From Antitrichia curtipendula (lineage: Eukaryota > Streptophyta > Bryopsida > Hypnales > Leucodontaceae): DNA of 64,000 bases. A program made the position numbers and the translations under genes. Of the stretch, positions 1 through 12,319 are shown one piece after another (within the stretch, counting starts at the first letter, position 1; every line of letters starts with the position of its first letter). The notes under the pieces are model-generated. The model was not told the origin of the DNA. It saw only the letters and a program-made list of their open reading frames with translations, and did not search any database. Location: NCBI GenBank assembly GCA_951230915.1, contig OX579640.1, forward strand, positions 21,968,981 through 22,032,980, read 5' to 3'.

Positions 1-84
1 TGTATGGACCCTTTTTTAGAGTTCTTAGTAGCCCAATAAGCCCACTTCAATTATCCATCAAGCATATTTGCATTATAGTTCAAC

Positions 85-1763
85 TATCTCTTGGAAAGAG
101 TCAAGAATCAACATCAGTGTGATTAAAAAACAAAACAATATCCCCTTCTAAAAAATCAACAACCGTGTGATTTGAAAAGAAAACAATAATCCCCTTTCAT
201 AAATCAAAAATCATGCGATTTGAAAAGAAAACAATACCCCATGAGCTGTACAATTTGACTTGAGAAAAATTCGTTAGTATTTGCACGCGCTTGCTTGTCT
301 TCCAAGACCAAGAGATTTCCAACATAAGATCAACATAGACTAATATAATGACCTAAAATTTCTCACTTAGAAACATTTCACCAACATTTCCAATGCATTC
401 AAAATAGCAAAGCATCTCTATTGCTACGCAAACATTTCACCAACATTCCATACAATATGGGCACAGACCAACAAAATGGAAGATCATATAATTCGAATAT
501 TTAATATGCAATATTTTTTCAAGCAACAATGGTGTTAATGCAATGATGATTATATTTTCAATAGATGGTCTCTGTAAAATTTCAATTATAAAATTGGGGC
601 GTAGGATACATGTAGGTCAATCAAATTCTTGATGGTCTACATTCTAATTTGAAGTGTAGCTGATTTTGTAGATTCTTAATTACAAAAAAATGTTATTGAG
701 AGTATTGCTTAGGTAATAGGTATGTTGCTAATATGTTGCTTTGATCAAGTTCTTGAATAGTAGTAGATTATTTGCATTTTTTGTATTGCATACATCCTTG
801 GCAGTTTCATCTCATATATTTTAAGGGTCCAGTGTTTGTATGTCAAGCCGAAAGAAACTCTTCATCAATATGCAAAAGTCCTAATTTAAATTCTAGTAGA
901 TGTAAGGAAGTAGCACAATCATTATTGTTGGCATTCTGTATTGTTCTCTATTGCATTTTCTGGCCTTGACATCTTCAAATCATATAATATGCATCAGGTA
1001 GTCTTTACCAGGTAGGTAATGCCTAGTACATCTCAATCTTTTGCATTGTGTCCAAATGTCAATTCTAAATGTGGGCTACCTATTAATGCCCAGTTTATTG
1101 TTGTCAAAGTAGTACAAGACTAAGATTATCATTGGAGCATGTAAACATGTTCAAATTCTCAGTAAAAATCCATGTTTTTGTTCTTGGTGTAGATCAGCCA
1201 GGATGTAAGTCATGAATTTGATTTGTGGTTTGTTTCGCTACAACACCAGTCTCTCCTGCCGATTATTGTAAGAAATGGGACCACTTATGTTGCAAATCAG
1301 GAAGGGAGTAGCTCAGAAAGGTAGGTATTTAGATGCAGAGACAACAATAGAGTCCTAAGGAAATGCAAATGCCACTGCTGTGAACAAGACTGCAAACAAC
1401 AAAAGAACAATTACCAAAGAAAAAAAAGGAAAAACTTGGTGGAGAGTGCTAGTGAAGATGGTGCAAGAAATGCATGTGCTCTATGTATATTCCAATGGTT
1501 TATGGTGACCGGGATGCGCTCAATAGTCTTCTAGTGTGAATATGACGATGGAAACACTTCTAGTGTTTCATGTAATATGTTCGATGCAATATAAAATCAA
1601 ATCAAATCAATTTTGGCCAATGAAGGTATGCCATGTGTGCAAAATTTATTGTCTAACTATCCTACTATTGCATTTGCACATGGTTTTATACTATCACTAT
1701 CACTATCATCTCAAAAGAGGCATACAAAAGAGGCAATCTCAGCCCTGTATACAATAATTCAAC
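85..1763. mobile_element. 1.67-kb insertion with 6-bp direct repeats, class unknown
   Basis: The partner arm runs uninterrupted through this point (near 31,795-31,805). Here TTCAAC occurs at 79-84 and again at 1,758-1,763, with 85-1,757 inserted between, which looks like a target-site duplication. The inserted DNA has no long ORF and no clear terminal repeats or TG...CA ends. About 130-245 holds two to three copies of a roughly 50-bp direct repeat (ACAATA..CCCC ... GATTTGAAAAGA). It may be a degenerate retroelement or retrocopy. Confidence 0.6.
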
Positions 1764-4700
1764 AAAGTCATTTGAAAGAGTTTGATGATGAGGATTGATT
1801 ATTTACAATTAGAATTGAATTCTTTTAGCTTGAATGATAGTGGTAGGAAGGATAATTATATTGTTTGAGTTGGATTTCATTTTTAGATTTATGTCATGTT
1901 ATTGAATTTGTAGTTTAATTTATACAAATTTGGTACTACATGAATTTCTTTCTTGATTGGTGAAGAATTTTGCATGCATGACAAATAAACAAAAATATGA
2001 GATATCTTTGTATAACACTTGATGGATGATGCAAGAAGCATTTGCAGTGGTTTGTTTTGAATGGTCGTTGATAGTTTAGAACATTATTTGCTCTTCTAAT
2101 TTCTAAATCTCCGTTTCAATGAAACTAAATAATCCACAAAGGTTCCATATATCTATTGCCTCAAATGATGATGAAGTTAACTTTTATATTTTGGAATTTG
2201 GAATTTTTCCAATTGATTAGATACAGAGATATCAAATATTTAATTATTTTAAAAGCTTTTTCAATTGATGGATTTTCTATTTTAATGTTTAAAAAATAAA
2301 TTTAAAAGTCTGAATTTCCTTACATTTCTGAATGAAGAATCAAACGTGTAAAACTTTTATAATCAAAGTTTGGATAGAATTGGGTCAAATTGATTTTTTA
2401 CAGGAGTTTCCATGTTTAAAATCTTTCAAGAAAAAAACAATTTTAGCAAACCAAAATTTGATTTTTGTGGTTGATATACATTATTTTGATCTGATCATTA
2501 GTCAATGTTTTATTTTTTCAATTTATTTTAGTGATGACCTTAGGAGTTGGAATTGGCTTAGCCAATTTATTGAATAACCTTTGGAATTTTTTTTATCAAT
2601 TGGCATATATAATTACACTTTGTTTTGCAACCATAGGGCACCTTTTGAGGCACCACAACTAAAATGAAATGAATCTAAGACAAATATCATGAATTTAGCT
2701 AAGACAAATTCAGAAACTATGAAAAATTAATATGATAGTTGAAAAGGTCTATTTTGCAACCATAGATCCATAATTATCTATAGAAAATTAAGGGTGGTTG
2801 CAAGAAAAATCAACTATATTTTATAGTGGTTTGCCAAAACTAGATTTCAAACACTAAATACTATAAATACTTTGTAGTAGAACAATCTCAACCACTAAGA
2901 GGAAAAATCAGTTAATGGCTAAAAATATTGTTGCAATTACTATGAACTACTTGCAAGTACTAAATTACTACTATGCGGAAAAAAAGAGTTTGTCACAACA
3001 AATAGGTACAATAAGGTATAGACTAATAACAAATAAAAATTCATGAACAAAAAAATTTAATTAGCAATTTGTGAGGATTTGATGGTGATTAGATTTCACC
3101 AAAAGAATGAAGTCAAAACCATCTTCACTGTTCAAAAGTGCATCTGCAAAGGAGATCTATTTGCACAAACATGGTGGATATAAAATAATAAGTTTTTAAA
3201 TGCTCTTTGGTAGGCATATGCCAACCTATTATGGAAATAGACCATGCAAATTTCATCTCTAGAACATTTATTTTGGATACTCCCTAGTATCAACAACCTC
3301 TAAAATTCAAAGTGTGACAAATTATAAAAGTTGATTTTTAAGTACAATATGATTTATTGAAATTTCTAAAAAATAAGAAATACAATAACGACTAAATTAT
3401 CCATCTTCCATAAAAATTCCAAGTTCATCGAGTTCATGCTTTCAAAATTATAGCAGATGACAAGTTTGTCACCTTTTAGTGTCTTTTCAATTGAAAGAGG
3501 TGTAAAGAATTTTGAAGAAACCAATGGAAACCTTTGAGATTCAACTAATTACCATAACCAAGACTATGAATTTGAATTTAAATTCAAGAAAATATGAAAG
3601 TTAACAAAGTTCACTTTGCATCCATAAGGACTTGATCTTTGGAGATTCTATAATGACAAATATAGAATTTAAAAGCTAGCTATTGGTCAACATACACCTC
3701 CAATGTATATACTACATTTTTATATTTATTTTTGAGAGATGTATTATATTAGTTGTAAAATTTCACATTATTTTGGGAAAATATTAGAATTTAAAAATAA
3801 AAAGTGATGCAATTCACATCAAATGCAATTGATGCTCAAATTTTTGTAAATCTCTCTAGGTTAACATTCTAGCGTCAAATATCATGGTGCATATGATTTT
3901 GTTGAATCATTTTAAACATAAAAAATTAACACTCGATGATTGCAAATTAATCTTTTAAAATTGCTAATTAATATTTTTTTTTTAAATTGTATATTTTAAG
4001 TAGAATTGCAAATGCAAAGCCAAAGGGTATCAGTGAAAAACTAATTTCCACTAAGAACCTAATGATAGGTTCCAATAATGGAGTGAAATTTTTCCATTGT
4101 CAAGGTCTCTGGTCTCCCATCTCCAAATTCTTTCATAGTCAGGCATCATTGGTAGCATGGAGAGCATAAATATCCTAGTAAATTTTTGCAAAACCTTGAT
4201 ATAAGAATTGGGTGACTAACCTATGCATATACCTTGCTATGGATTAATGGAACCTCAAAGCATTTGGAACTAAGTTAGTGATTTAATAATTCATTTGGAG
4301 AATATAGGGTCAATACTTGATAGCATGTGGACTGATAGGATCCAATTACAAATTCATTAAAAGTTGTTGGTTGTCCTCATAGATGTCACTATCTTGGAAA
4401 ATGCTAGGATTCAAAAGTGTTGTATTAAATCATTGCCATTGATCTACTTGAGTGACCAATTATAGGAAAGTAAACTAAAAAGCGATAGAAATGCATTGCT
4501 CTCTTAAGGATATAACAATGACATTTCAAGTAATAGAGATCAAAAGTTGGATGAAAAATCAATTGAAAGTTTTGTTTCATTTCAACAGTGGTGATCATCA
4601 AAATTATTCCACATGAATGAGCAATTATTCTTGTTACTAGAGCTAGTCAAGAAAACAAAGACTCTGCTCAAACACCTTGTTCCTTTAGGGGCTAGTGAAT

Positions 4701-6451
4701 CTCAATGTGATTGATTCTTCCAAAATGATGTGACTATAAAATTATATAATAGAGTAAGAAAGGTCTTATCTACTACAAGTTGAAGACTTCCAGATTTTGT
4801 ATAATATTCAGAAATCAAAATATTTAAAGTCTTTTTTGATATAAAATTAAATCCAAATGTTGATCATGTCAAAAATAAGAAATATATATATATAGGTCCC
4901 CATTTGGAATATGCAACTTTCGTATCATATGACTTTGGTTATAATCACTTATAATGAACTTTAGTCCTATTTTAAGGAATATAGTTTGTTTTAATGTACA
5001 AAGATTTTGTAGCCTTTTCAACAAGGAATCCAAAAATGTAATTATATTTGAAAAATGAATATTTTTGAAGATAATAATAGCATTAAAAACCTAATCATAT
5101 GAGTTTTTTTTAATACATATATTATAGGCTAAGCTAGAGAAGCTATCTAATTTGGGAGGCGGATTTTAGTAAACATTTAAGATTTTTTTATTACAATTAA
5201 AATACTACAAATGAATTTTAGTTTAATTGGACTGAACCTCTTGTATGGACTTAAAAAAAATTATGCTTAGGTGAACTAATTCTTACTTATATATTGCAAT
5301 ATTATTCTTTTAAAAAATATGCAATCTAACATTTTCTACATCTCAATCTATTTAAATTGGTCTCCATCTTAATTTTTGGTCCTTTTATTTTAATATAAAT
5401 TCTACAAAAGTCATCGTATCTCTAAACTGTTTTAATGCATATGATACAAGAGTTGCATGCTCGGGGGCCCTATGTAAACTACTTTAGAAATTTATTGTTT
5501 AAGTTTTAAATTTGAATAAGTTAAAAATCTCTTATTCATGACTTAATTTATAAATAATTCCACTCTTTTGTGTGCATAATTTAATCAGCACAAATCTTTG
5601 TAAACAACTAAACAAATATAAATTTTTTGAATAAAAATGTTCTTTTAAACTATTGTGTTATAATATAAAATATAAACATTAAATTTAGCCTTGCAGCAAG
5701 TGATTTGTGGCCTTTGGTCCAAGAATATTTAGAATGGACTTAAATTGTCTTCAAATTATCAAATTGTTGCATCATTACATCATTCACCTACAAATATATC
5801 ATAAAGATGACTAATGGTGTAATTAATAAATTCAAAGTTTCAAGAAATTATCAAAAAAGACTATAATAAGATAATGAGTATAGTTGTATGCTTGGAAAGC
5901 AATATTAGTGACTTAGTGGTACCATAAAATAGAACTATCTATCATAGGCAAAATTAGGAGTTTGCCCTATGCTATTACCAAATTTTTAAAATATCATTCC
6001 TACATAAGCAAGTGCAATTTAAATTATAAATTTCAACAAAGCATGAATTAATGAATTTCTTATGTTTTTTTGAAGTGTTCTATCCATTATGGCCTCAAAG
6101 AGTCTCTAGACAACTCCATTAAAAATCAATAAGAAATATATCCAATTATCCATAAAAGGATTCTCATTCACCTAAAACAATCATTAATATGATAACAACA
6201 CAAAGGTCTAAAAGGGTCATTTCATTCAATGAATTTGAATTCAACATGTGGAAGTTTCTATTTTTCTATGTTGTCACTAACGACCTTAATATTATCAATC
6301 ATCTGAAATATGGATTGTAGCCACAAACTCAATCAAATGTAGCTCGGATCATTTAATATAAAAACCCACCTATAATGGATCATGCCCTAGATATCTTTAA
6401 CGGGTCTTTTGTCTATAATGCATTATTGTACCTTATATGCTAGTGGTGCTA
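1764..6451. other. Gene-free AT-rich stretch of the palindrome arm
   Basis: No ORF here exceeds about 80 codons and none resembles a known protein. The short frame at 2,332-2,577 has a relative on the opposite strand at 31,016-31,249, but that reflects DNA-level arm homology: the two end differently and carry indels. No RNA gene was recognised. Confidence 0.6.
3085..3480 (+). repeat. Copy 1 of a four-copy dispersed repeat
   Basis: The block contains recognisable strings such as TTTCACCAAAAGAATGA, AAGTGCAT.TGCAAAGGAG and GGATATAAAATAATA. Relatives are near 10,930-11,380 (same orientation) and near 30,400-30,680 and 35,140-35,420 (opposite orientation). The copies are heavily diverged and non-coding, and boundaries are approximate. 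Confidence 0.55.
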
Positions 6452-6883
6452 CTAATATGCTTTATGTCGTTGCAACAACCAAACTAAATATATAAATTGG
6501 AATTATTATTTTTAAAGTGTAAGGGCTTCGTTGTGGTGCGAGAGTATGCATTCCTTGATACAAATAGATAAATTTATACATGAAAGTGTGCACAGCTTTT
6601 GTTTGTGGCGTTTAAACACGCGATCCGAAAAGTATGGTTTTTTCTAAAATAAAAGGTAACCCATAAAAACTTTAATACCTTTTGCACAGTAGGTCCAAAC
6701 ACCATGAAACAAAGTTTGTGCAACCCTCCTCCGGTCCTACCTCTTTGTGTATGCTACCAAGAGCTTTCCAACGGCACCAAGAACCCCGCCAAGACCCACG
6801 AATTCTTAGATCTTAGTGTATCAAAGAAAACAAACAAAAGAAGAATAAATTAACAAACAGCTTCATTCAATTTCAGGTATCGA
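6452..6883 (-). mobile_element. Helitron abutting the 3' side of gene A
   Basis: Read on the minus strand it begins TCGATACC next to a flanking A (plus-strand T at 6,884), as expected for a Helitron 5' end. It carries the family's internal modules (AGATCTAAGAATTC, TTTCCAACGG, a GGTCCAAAC-type box). Its 3' side contains the family GTTGCAACAACC motif and ends at a mutated CTAG near 6,452. Related elements sit at the same place beside genes B and C. Its 5' end is the edge of the GC-rich gene cassette. Confidence 0.6.
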
Positions 6884-7216
6884 TGGATCGACGAAGAAAG
6901 CTTGTGGACCGGTATTGCAACTGGAAACTGATCCTCCGGAGAGTCCGTCACGTTCGGCACTCTACTCGTGCTGACTGAGGTGCAACTAATACGATTCTCC
7001 ATCCTAACAGCGGATCGCTCTCTCGGAACTTCGGAAGCGCAGCATGAATGATTGTCACGAAATGTATCCTTGGATCTCCTATCAGGTCAATTTGCGACAA
7101 AAATGTTGACATACACTCATACAGAATTCTTGGAGAATACACGTACAGCCATGATCGATTAATCTGCACGGTGGAATTGCATAAACTGGGACACTAGCTC
7201 GATAGCTGGAGTCTCC

Positions 7217-7222
7217 TTTATT
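7217..7222 (-). terminator. Poly(A) signal AATAAA of gene A
   Basis: AATAAA on the minus strand lies about 150 bases after the stop codon. The same hexamer in the context AACTAATAAAGGA is conserved in copies B, C and the diverged D. Confidence 0.7.
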
Positions 7223-7370
7223 AGTTCACATTGACATATATACTGTACTAACACTCATGAACTGGGATCTGCACATGGTGTTCCCTCTCGAGATTGTCAC
7301 CTGAGCACGCTCTTCCCATTCAAGTGATCTCTACGTACAGTTGACTACCATGAAATACCGCGGTGGCTAG

Positions 7371-8223
7371 TCAACAGTGAGGAGCAGGGTCGCAGTGACC
7401 CCCGGGAGTATCGTTGACACACTCCATGTCGAAATCTGCGACATAACCCGACTTGCCATCGGGAACCGCGACGGTAGCCTTCAGCCACCAGGAGTCCGGT
7501 CCAATGGTCGAGCTTTGAAGTCGGCACTCCACGTTGAGGAAGGTTCTCGCCGGCAGCTTGGTCCACGTGAATTGCCCTGTCCCGGCCTCCTCCTGCAGTT
7601 TGGTCTCTCTCAGGGTTCGGCCCAGCACGAATCCTTGAGCAACGTCGGCGAAGCAGATGCTTGCCACCAGCACCGCCACCACAAACATCAGCGAAAGCTT
7701 CCTGCACATCATTGTGTGAGGTTACAGCAGCTCAGTACGTGTTAAAACCGTGATGCACTCGTACTCATGCTGACAACAAGAAGAATTTCAACAAGAATTG
7801 ACAACATCCACGTGAATGTGAACACCAGCGTGAATGAATTGAAGAGTCCGTAATAAAATCACACACGTTCCTATCGAACGCTGCGGAGGCCCAGAAAGCA
7901 AGAACTGCCCTTCAGTTGTTGCCTCTTCGTAGAAGTTAGTGGACTCTAGCCAGCTATGACGTACACAAAACTAGTTGTACTGAGAGAAAGGGTAGCCAAC
8001 CGCTTCACGCTCTTACAATCAAATCTTTCAATACAGGAGAAGATCATAAACCAGAGCTAGCTCTTGATACCGTCTCCAGATGCAATCACCGTAAGTAGTT
8101 CAGAATCATGGAATAAGTATAGTGATATCAGTAACTGCGAAACCCAAACAAGAAACGGAGTAACGGACTGCTTGCAACTTGCAAGACACGGAAGAACATG
8201 GAGCACAACCTTGCCGTCGCCAT
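7371..8223 (-). CDS. Secreted SH3b-like cysteine protein, copy A (2 coding exons)
   Basis: Coding exons are 8,210-8,223 and 7,371-7,701, giving 114 aa. ATG sits in a CCCGATGGCGACG context; the donor AAG|GTTGTG and acceptor TGTGCAG|G join in phase to give MATARKLSL.... Residues 1-27 are a signal peptide with a hydrophobic core (residues 7-23), so the product should be secreted. The mature part has four cysteines (64, 99, 108, 114) and an SH3b-like pattern: LPA at 54-56, V.C at 62-64, WWLK at 76-79, GYV.D at 90-94. An unspliced ATG at 7,710-7,712 would give 113 aa, but that ATG is absent from D. Function unknown; SH3b modules commonly bind cell-wall peptides or glycans in bacteria, which is only suggestive here. 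The gene is identical to B and C through its introns, and divergent from B. Confidence 0.8.
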
Positions 8224-8603
8224 CGGGTACCCTTGTGTCTCGCTCTCTCAGATTAATTGAAAAACTCTGCACAACACGTACACACACAACGCAGTCAGTA
8301 CGTTAGTCTCCTGATTGATTCCTGATGGGGAAATTCTTTTGTATCAGTTACACATGCAAGCGAAACGAAACAGACATGCACAACGGAACGAAGGCCTGGG
8401 GTCTAAGAAGTTGGAGGTATGAGAGGGTGACGAGTTCCAACTTCTCGAAAGCACCAGGAGCTTAATTAGAACAGGCCAGCCGGCCAGTTGCAATTGCATT
8501 GGCAAGAACGGGAAGTGATCGAAACGAGCAATCCAGCATGCAACACACAGCGGCGATCGAATGCATCACACAGAACGCAACTCTACCGTGTCTGTGCACG
8601 TAC

Positions 8604-8734
8604 TTCGGAGAGCACAAATCGCAGAATGAGGACGCAGCAAGGCGGGAAGACCTTCGAGGCAAGGCGGCGATGGTGCGGCAGGAGCAGGAGAGCGAGAGTT
8701 ACACTCTGGGCGGAGTGCGCAGACTGTTTATATA
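8604..8734 (-). promoter_or_regulatory. Core promoter and first 5'UTR exon of gene A
   Basis: The minus strand carries TATATAAA at 8,727-8,734. Transcription should start some 25-35 bases downstream. A likely 5'UTR exon ends at 8,604 (CCGAA|GTACGTGC) and splices to an acceptor GTTGTGCAG at about 8,267, ahead of the ATG. TATA box, donor and acceptor are also found in D. Only about 46 bases upstream of the TATA box match copies B and C; at 8,781 the sequence switches to unrelated DNA. Confidence 0.65.
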
Positions 8735-8780
8735 CTGCTCCTCAGGCGGATGAAAGCTACTTGCTTCTCATACATCGAAG

Positions 8781-9790
8781 GCGAGACTTGCGCGGTACAC
8801 GAGTGTGCCAGTTGCGTTCCAGAAGGGTCGGGATGAACTGGCCCTCCAAGTCCGTCATTCCAGGGATGGCATTAAGAAAATATCCCCCTATTTTGTGCTT
8901 GATTAAATTAGCTTGTTCCCCCCACCTACCTAATTATGGGGCCTACATGCCAAGTTAGAAATTGAAAATTTTAGCAGGTGTGGAAAATTTTAAAATTTCA
9001 GTGTTTTCCTGAGGGTGTGAGCAAGGGGGTAAGTTCACCCCAGCCTCCACCAGCATTTCAATTAAAACACTCTCTTGGAGGTGCACTTAGTTCTACTACA
9101 ACAAACTACGTGCAAACAAGTGGTTTCTAATAAACTATAATTTCAACTTAAAATTTTGAACATTGTTTAATAATGACTATAGGTTTCTATTTCCAAAATT
9201 TCCAACTCAAATAAAATATGAAATGATTTCTAAAAGAGGTTGAAAAGGAACTAAAATAACATGTTTTTCAACTCAAATAATTATAGAGAACAAATTTAAA
9301 TGAACATTGAATCAATATTCAACTCAAAAATAATGAGCTTTCAATAGAAAGTTACTTTTAGATATTTTTTGTTCATTTTTTAAACAATTTTGTCTTATAT
9401 AATTTAGAGGTGTGAAAGTTATTTTTCAGTTCTACAGTGTATCTTTTTACTTCAAAAATTTGTAACTAATTATTATTAAACATAAAAAATATTAAGAATT
9501 CAAAACATTAACTTTCAATGTAGAAAAATCTATTCATATGTTTTTTATTTTGCTATCTAAAATTCAAAAAATAAATAGAGGGTCCAAAGTTTTGTTTGCA
9601 CGTGATTTCTAATGGACACTCTAAGTGAACTCCACAAGAACACTCTTTATTCATTCATTTTGCACAGAGAGGGACTAATGTAACCTTTTCTTTTTTACTT
9701 CTTTGTTAACCATCGCATATGGTTTTGTCCCCTCTTATAGGGATTCCTTTTGCATCCTTGAAATGAAAGGGCCTTCGGTGAAATCTTTTT
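8781..9790. other. A-specific DNA replacing the conserved upstream region
   Basis: Copies B, C and D share an upstream block (GAAGCATCTCAAATGG, GAGCATG.TCTTC). In A that homology breaks at 8,781 and resumes only near 9,793 (AAGAGCATGTTCTTCATAG). The intervening kilobase holds a moderately GC-rich patch at 8,781-9,050, a MITE at 9,067-9,641 and AT-rich DNA. No gene was recognised. Confidence 0.6.
9067..9641 (+). mobile_element. About 570-bp MITE with long imperfect TIRs, copy 1
   Basis: The left end reads CACTCTCTTGGAGGTGCACT. The right end, reverse-complemented, reads GTGTTCTTGTGGAGTTCACT. Homology between the ends continues inward to an ACGTGCAAACAA box, giving imperfect terminal inverted repeats of about 45-60 bp. 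The body is AT-rich and non-coding. A second copy lies at 29,040-29,600. Confidence 0.65.
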
Positions 9791-9792
9791 CC

Positions 9793-12319
9793 ACAAGAGC
9801 ATGTTCTTCATAGCCTACCTTAGGGGCCAAGCACATTTTCTTAGTGACTGCCATAATTTAGAACATAATTGTCCTTGTCTTATGGAAATAATTATATAAT
9901 TTTTCCAAGATTATATAAGGTTAAAGGGAGGGGAGCTCACTCTAGACAATGTAGTGTGCTATATATACAATGTTATGAAATCATCAATGTGGGAATTCCC
10001 ACCTTGTTGACTGGAAATCACAATTGCACAATAGACTTGTTTGGAATTTCCTGTGACTAGTTTGGAGATTTTGTAGTTTATCCTTGTTAGCTTTTGCCAA
10101 TTCCTATATTTCCATATGCTCTAATGTCATCGTGGAGGGATCTTCAAAAAATTCCTATACAAAAAGGAAATTGAGTGGGTTTTCTTTGCAAGGATTTTTA
10201 TAAACTCTCTTCAAATTCCCCATGTGCAATTCAAATTGGTAGACTTTACAACACATTAACACATCTTACATTTCAATGTGGTTTCTACCTAATATTTGGT
10301 AGATTTTACAAGATGCAATTGTCCCATATCAATTGTCAAAGGTACTATGAGGTTGGACACATAAGACTTGAAGTTGTCAATCTCTATGACAATGAATTCT
10401 ATTCTTAAAAATCTAACATCTCTAGAATTTATATGTTTAGAAATCTAAGAAATTTCATAATATATGAAATTGTGAAATGTTTAAACAAATGAAATGTACA
10501 TTTTACTAACATTTTGAACTTTTGAAACCTACAAAAGGGTCTAGATAAAAAATTATGAAATGTACAAATCATGCAATGACATTGAAAATTCAAAGTATAC
10601 ATATTATTTAAATAGGAGCCTCCAAAATCTACGATTTTTATGGGTGGTTGCAAAAAAGACCAAGTAGCATTTTGCACAATACTCATAATATTTTGGAGAG
10701 TATTTTAAATTTTTTTTAAAAAAAATTTTAAATATAAAGAATATGTCCAATGTACAAACTTTTAAGAAAAAATTTCTTTAGTAAGGAAAAGCATATAAAA
10801 TTTTTCTATGTAGGAAAACTAGATAAATGCAAAATATAAAGAAAATAGGGACTTTGATGTTTTAATTTATGAAAATAGAAAAAATAATTTTTAAATAAAC
10901 TAAAAGAATTCCGTACAAGAGAACTTTATGATGAAGATATTTCACCAAAAGAATGATCTCAAAATCATCTTCAATGTTTAGAAGTGCATGCACAAAGGAG
11001 TCCTATTAGCACGCATGTGGAGGATATAAAATAATATTTTTTTAAATTTCCTTTGGTAGGCACATGCTCATATAGTGTGGAAATAGCCCACAAAATTTTT
11101 AAGTCTACAACATTATTTTTTGATAACCTACAACAATACTAAAAAATCCTAGACTACAAATTGTGACAAATAAGCTAAATTAAAATTTAATTATAAAAAA
11201 AAATTTCAATTTTTTTGAAAAATAAAGAATCTCAAAACTTCCAAGTTGTTGGATTTGAAGGTAATTTGATGGCATGTATTTTCAAAAGTTGATCCATAGA
11301 TTTGTTTTGTGGGATATTTGAAACTCCTAAAATCCTTGAAAGTAATAGTGTGACAAATTTAAAAAAACGTTTTTTTTAATTAGCACATGATGTTTTAAAA
11401 ACTAAAAAGAATAGAATTTATAGTTGTAGAGATGCTCTTCTCCACCTTCGACATAAAGTTTACCTCTATAGGTTCATTAATTCCAGAGTTGTGGCAAAAG
11501 CCATGTTGGATGTGTAACATGTGACTCCTTGAAAGGAGTACAAATGATGCATTGATACATGCTTGCATCATTTTGTGATTTTGCTTCCAATTGTTTTTTT
11601 TGCTTGTATACAACAAAAATGTTTCTAACATGATATTGTTTTCAATGATTTTTATAGAAAAATGACTAAAAAATATTAAAGAACATGGTAGACAATTTAT
11701 AATAGTCATACATGAGAATTCTAAATGTGTTACTTTTTACTAGATGTGATTTAACAAATATTGTTGGAGGTGCGGAATTGGTAAGAAAGTGAGGTGTGTA
11801 AGTGATCTACTTTTCAGTGCTTTTGTCAACATAAAGGATCCAATTTATAATTTTGGGATTAATAACTATCAAAAGATTATGCTTGTTTTTTAAGACCTCC
11901 ACAATAGACTATGTTTAGGATTTCTTTGGATAATAGATAAAAGTCTAGTACAAAACCGTCTCTTCTAAATTTCAGCTCCAAAGTTGTTATTATGAGTAGC
12001 AAATATTAAATACTAATCCTCCAAAGTGGCACATGTGGTAAAAATTGGGGGCTATTTTCGCACAATAAAACATTTTGAAATTTTCAAAAATGGTGCATAA
12101 TAGTCATGAGTTTCTTACCTATAAATCTTACTTCATTGGGAGCCAAAACGCAAAAGTAATTATGGACAAAGAAAAAAAATAGCAGGCTACGTATTAATGG
12201 AAATGATTCACTAAGTATTTCTTGCAGTCTAAGCCTACATCCTTGTCTCATTTTTCAATTGTTGTTAGAGTGCCCACCTACATAAAGTATTGACATTCAC
12301 AATCAATGTAGAGAACTAA
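9793..12319. other. Gene-free AT-rich stretch upstream of gene A
   Basis: About 9,793-10,050 is the diverged counterpart of gene-upstream DNA at 19,870-20,040, 41,100-41,270 and 54,600-54,760. It lacks the Helitron found there in B and C. About 10,930-11,380 is a copy of the four-copy repeat. From about 11,860 on, the sequence pairs in inverted orientation with about 48,265 and lower. Short frames at 10,429-10,686 and 11,395-11,709 have AT-driven composition and no recognisable domain. Confidence 0.55.

Larger units (their letters stand above)
1..8780. repeat. Left arm of large inverted repeat (gene A side)
   Basis: The reverse complement of this arm is recognisable across 21,101-31,885. The outer ends match: the first 80 bases here pair with about 31,805-31,885. 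The match continues through AT-rich intergenic DNA (2.3 kb pairs with 31.2 kb, 4.2 kb with 29.0 and 26.4 kb, 6.1 kb with 23.7 kb) into the gene A cassette. Divergence is moderate, with many small indels in the outer part and none over 6,855-8,780. Two large indels separate the arms: 85-1,757 is only here and 26,483-28,965 is only in the partner. Alignment is by eye, so edges are approximate. Confidence 0.8.

Noticed and set aside
2332..2577. 81-codon frame with a relative at 31,016-31,249 as a conserved gene
   Set aside because: The resemblance follows from DNA-level arm homology. The frames carry indels and different C-termini, with no sign of coding constraint.
7377..7745. 122-codon frame antisense to gene A (also at 22,136-22,504 and 38,960-39,328)
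   Set aside because: It is the mirror of the real coding exon. It has no signal or domain and is not maintained as an equivalent frame in D.
8488..8958. 156-codon frame over the 5'UTR and promoter of gene A on the opposite strand
   Set aside because: It runs across the TATA box into A-specific DNA, is only 117 codons and has a different end in B and C, and shows no known motif.
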